A DNA stretch of 64,000 nucleotides from Massilia sp. H-1 (lineage in GTDB: Bacteria; Pseudomonadota; Gammaproteobacteria; Burkholderiales; Burkholderiaceae_D): the NCBI GenBank assembly GCA_024703915.1, contig CP087969.1, positions 3,100,001 through 3,164,000 on the forward strand, read 5' to 3'. Positions 63,852-64,000 of the stretch are shown here, one piece after another. The number at the start of each line of letters is the position of its first letter. Position 1 is the stretch's first letter. Made by a program: the position numbers and the translations under genes. The notes beneath the pieces are model-generated. The model saw only the letters and a list, made by a program, of their open reading frames with translations. It did no database searches and was not told the origin of the DNA.

Positions 63852-64000
63852 CTAGGGTGCATCGGTCCCCAGTTCGACCGCCCAGGCAGCTGCCAGGCGG
63901 GCGAATTTGAGTGCATGCGCGGCCTGCATGCCGGAGTTGGCATAGGTGTCGCGCGGGGTGTGGATGTGCGGATTGTCGTCGCCGAGGCGCGCTTCGAACG
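63852..64000 (-). CDS. Third M28 peptidase, C-terminal fragment cut by window edge
   Basis: The minus frame reads [48 protein letters not shown] and stops at 63852. It aligns with the GDDNPYIHTANDTYANSGNQ region of paralogues A and B but ends right after ELGTD, so it lacks the PPC domain. Bases 63578-63851 are intergenic. Not detectable from long open frames; found by reading the edge. Confidence 0.8.
   Translation of the reverse strand, partial: FEARLGDDNPHIHTPRDTYANSGMQAAHALKFARLAAAWAVELGTDAP

Overview
The window looks like a chromosomal segment from a high-GC betaproteobacterium of the Oxalobacteraceae (Massilia/Duganella/Telluria-like). The evidence is the 16S-tRNA-Ile-tRNA-Ala-23S-5S operon type, the gyrB-dnaN-dnaA / rpmH-rnpA-yidD-yidC-mnmE origin neighbourhood, and the style of the accessory proteins. 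The genus is an inference; no database search was possible.

Layout. 1-4558 (minus): the end of an apparent anti-phage operon, reading SNF2-type helicase, DUF4145 protein, then a DUF1156 DNA methylase cut by the left edge; it resembles class 1 DISARM. 4790-14466: replication-origin region, with dnaA-dnaN-gyrB leftward and rpmH-rnpA-yidD-yidC-mnmE rightward from a candidate oriC at about 10030-10266. 14995-20005: an ECF42-like sigma factor with DGPF/YCII, VOC, GyrI-like and two GFA-family proteins, then a lipoprotein. 20297-26638: zinc-finger, HPt and CAP proteins, pssA, a CsoR/FrmR repressor, an aldo/keto reductase, a DD-carboxypeptidase, an alpha/beta hydrolase and a 2Fe-2S protein. 26684-31408: an Mla-like lipid-transport operon (MlaE-MlaF-MCE-lipoprotein) ending in a VanZ-like gene. 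31462-34157: a radical-SAM enzyme and two DUF4124 secreted proteins.

34181-39801 and 49440-55027 are two nearly identical rRNA operons in the same orientation. Between them lie a (Pro-Thr)24 lipoprotein, a secreted papain-like protease with a co-encoded partner, dadA behind a tandem glycine riboswitch, a penicillin/AHL-acylase-family enzyme, and the DUF2157-DUF4401-GDYXXLXY membrane trio. 55056-64000 holds a helix-hairpin-helix protein, a Tat-exported phospholipase C, oleate hydratase, and three tandem secreted M28 metallopeptidases, the last cut by the right edge.

The strongest unusual signal runs through the whole window. Almost every conserved gene is broken, and most breaks carry the same kind of scar: GCTTAAGC, GCTAAGC, GCTTAGGC, GCCTAAGC, GCTAGGC or similar. 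Replacing the scar with GCCGGC restores the expected reading frame and conserved residues. Intact GCCGGC is nearly absent (four seen by eye). The simplest reading is a systematic base-calling error at a modified GCCGGC site in native single-molecule reads, so the window indirectly records an epigenetic mark at GCCGGC. The frameshifts should therefore be read as assembly errors, not pseudogenes. A second error class is small random or homopolymer indels. Coordinates below span whole genes across these breaks.
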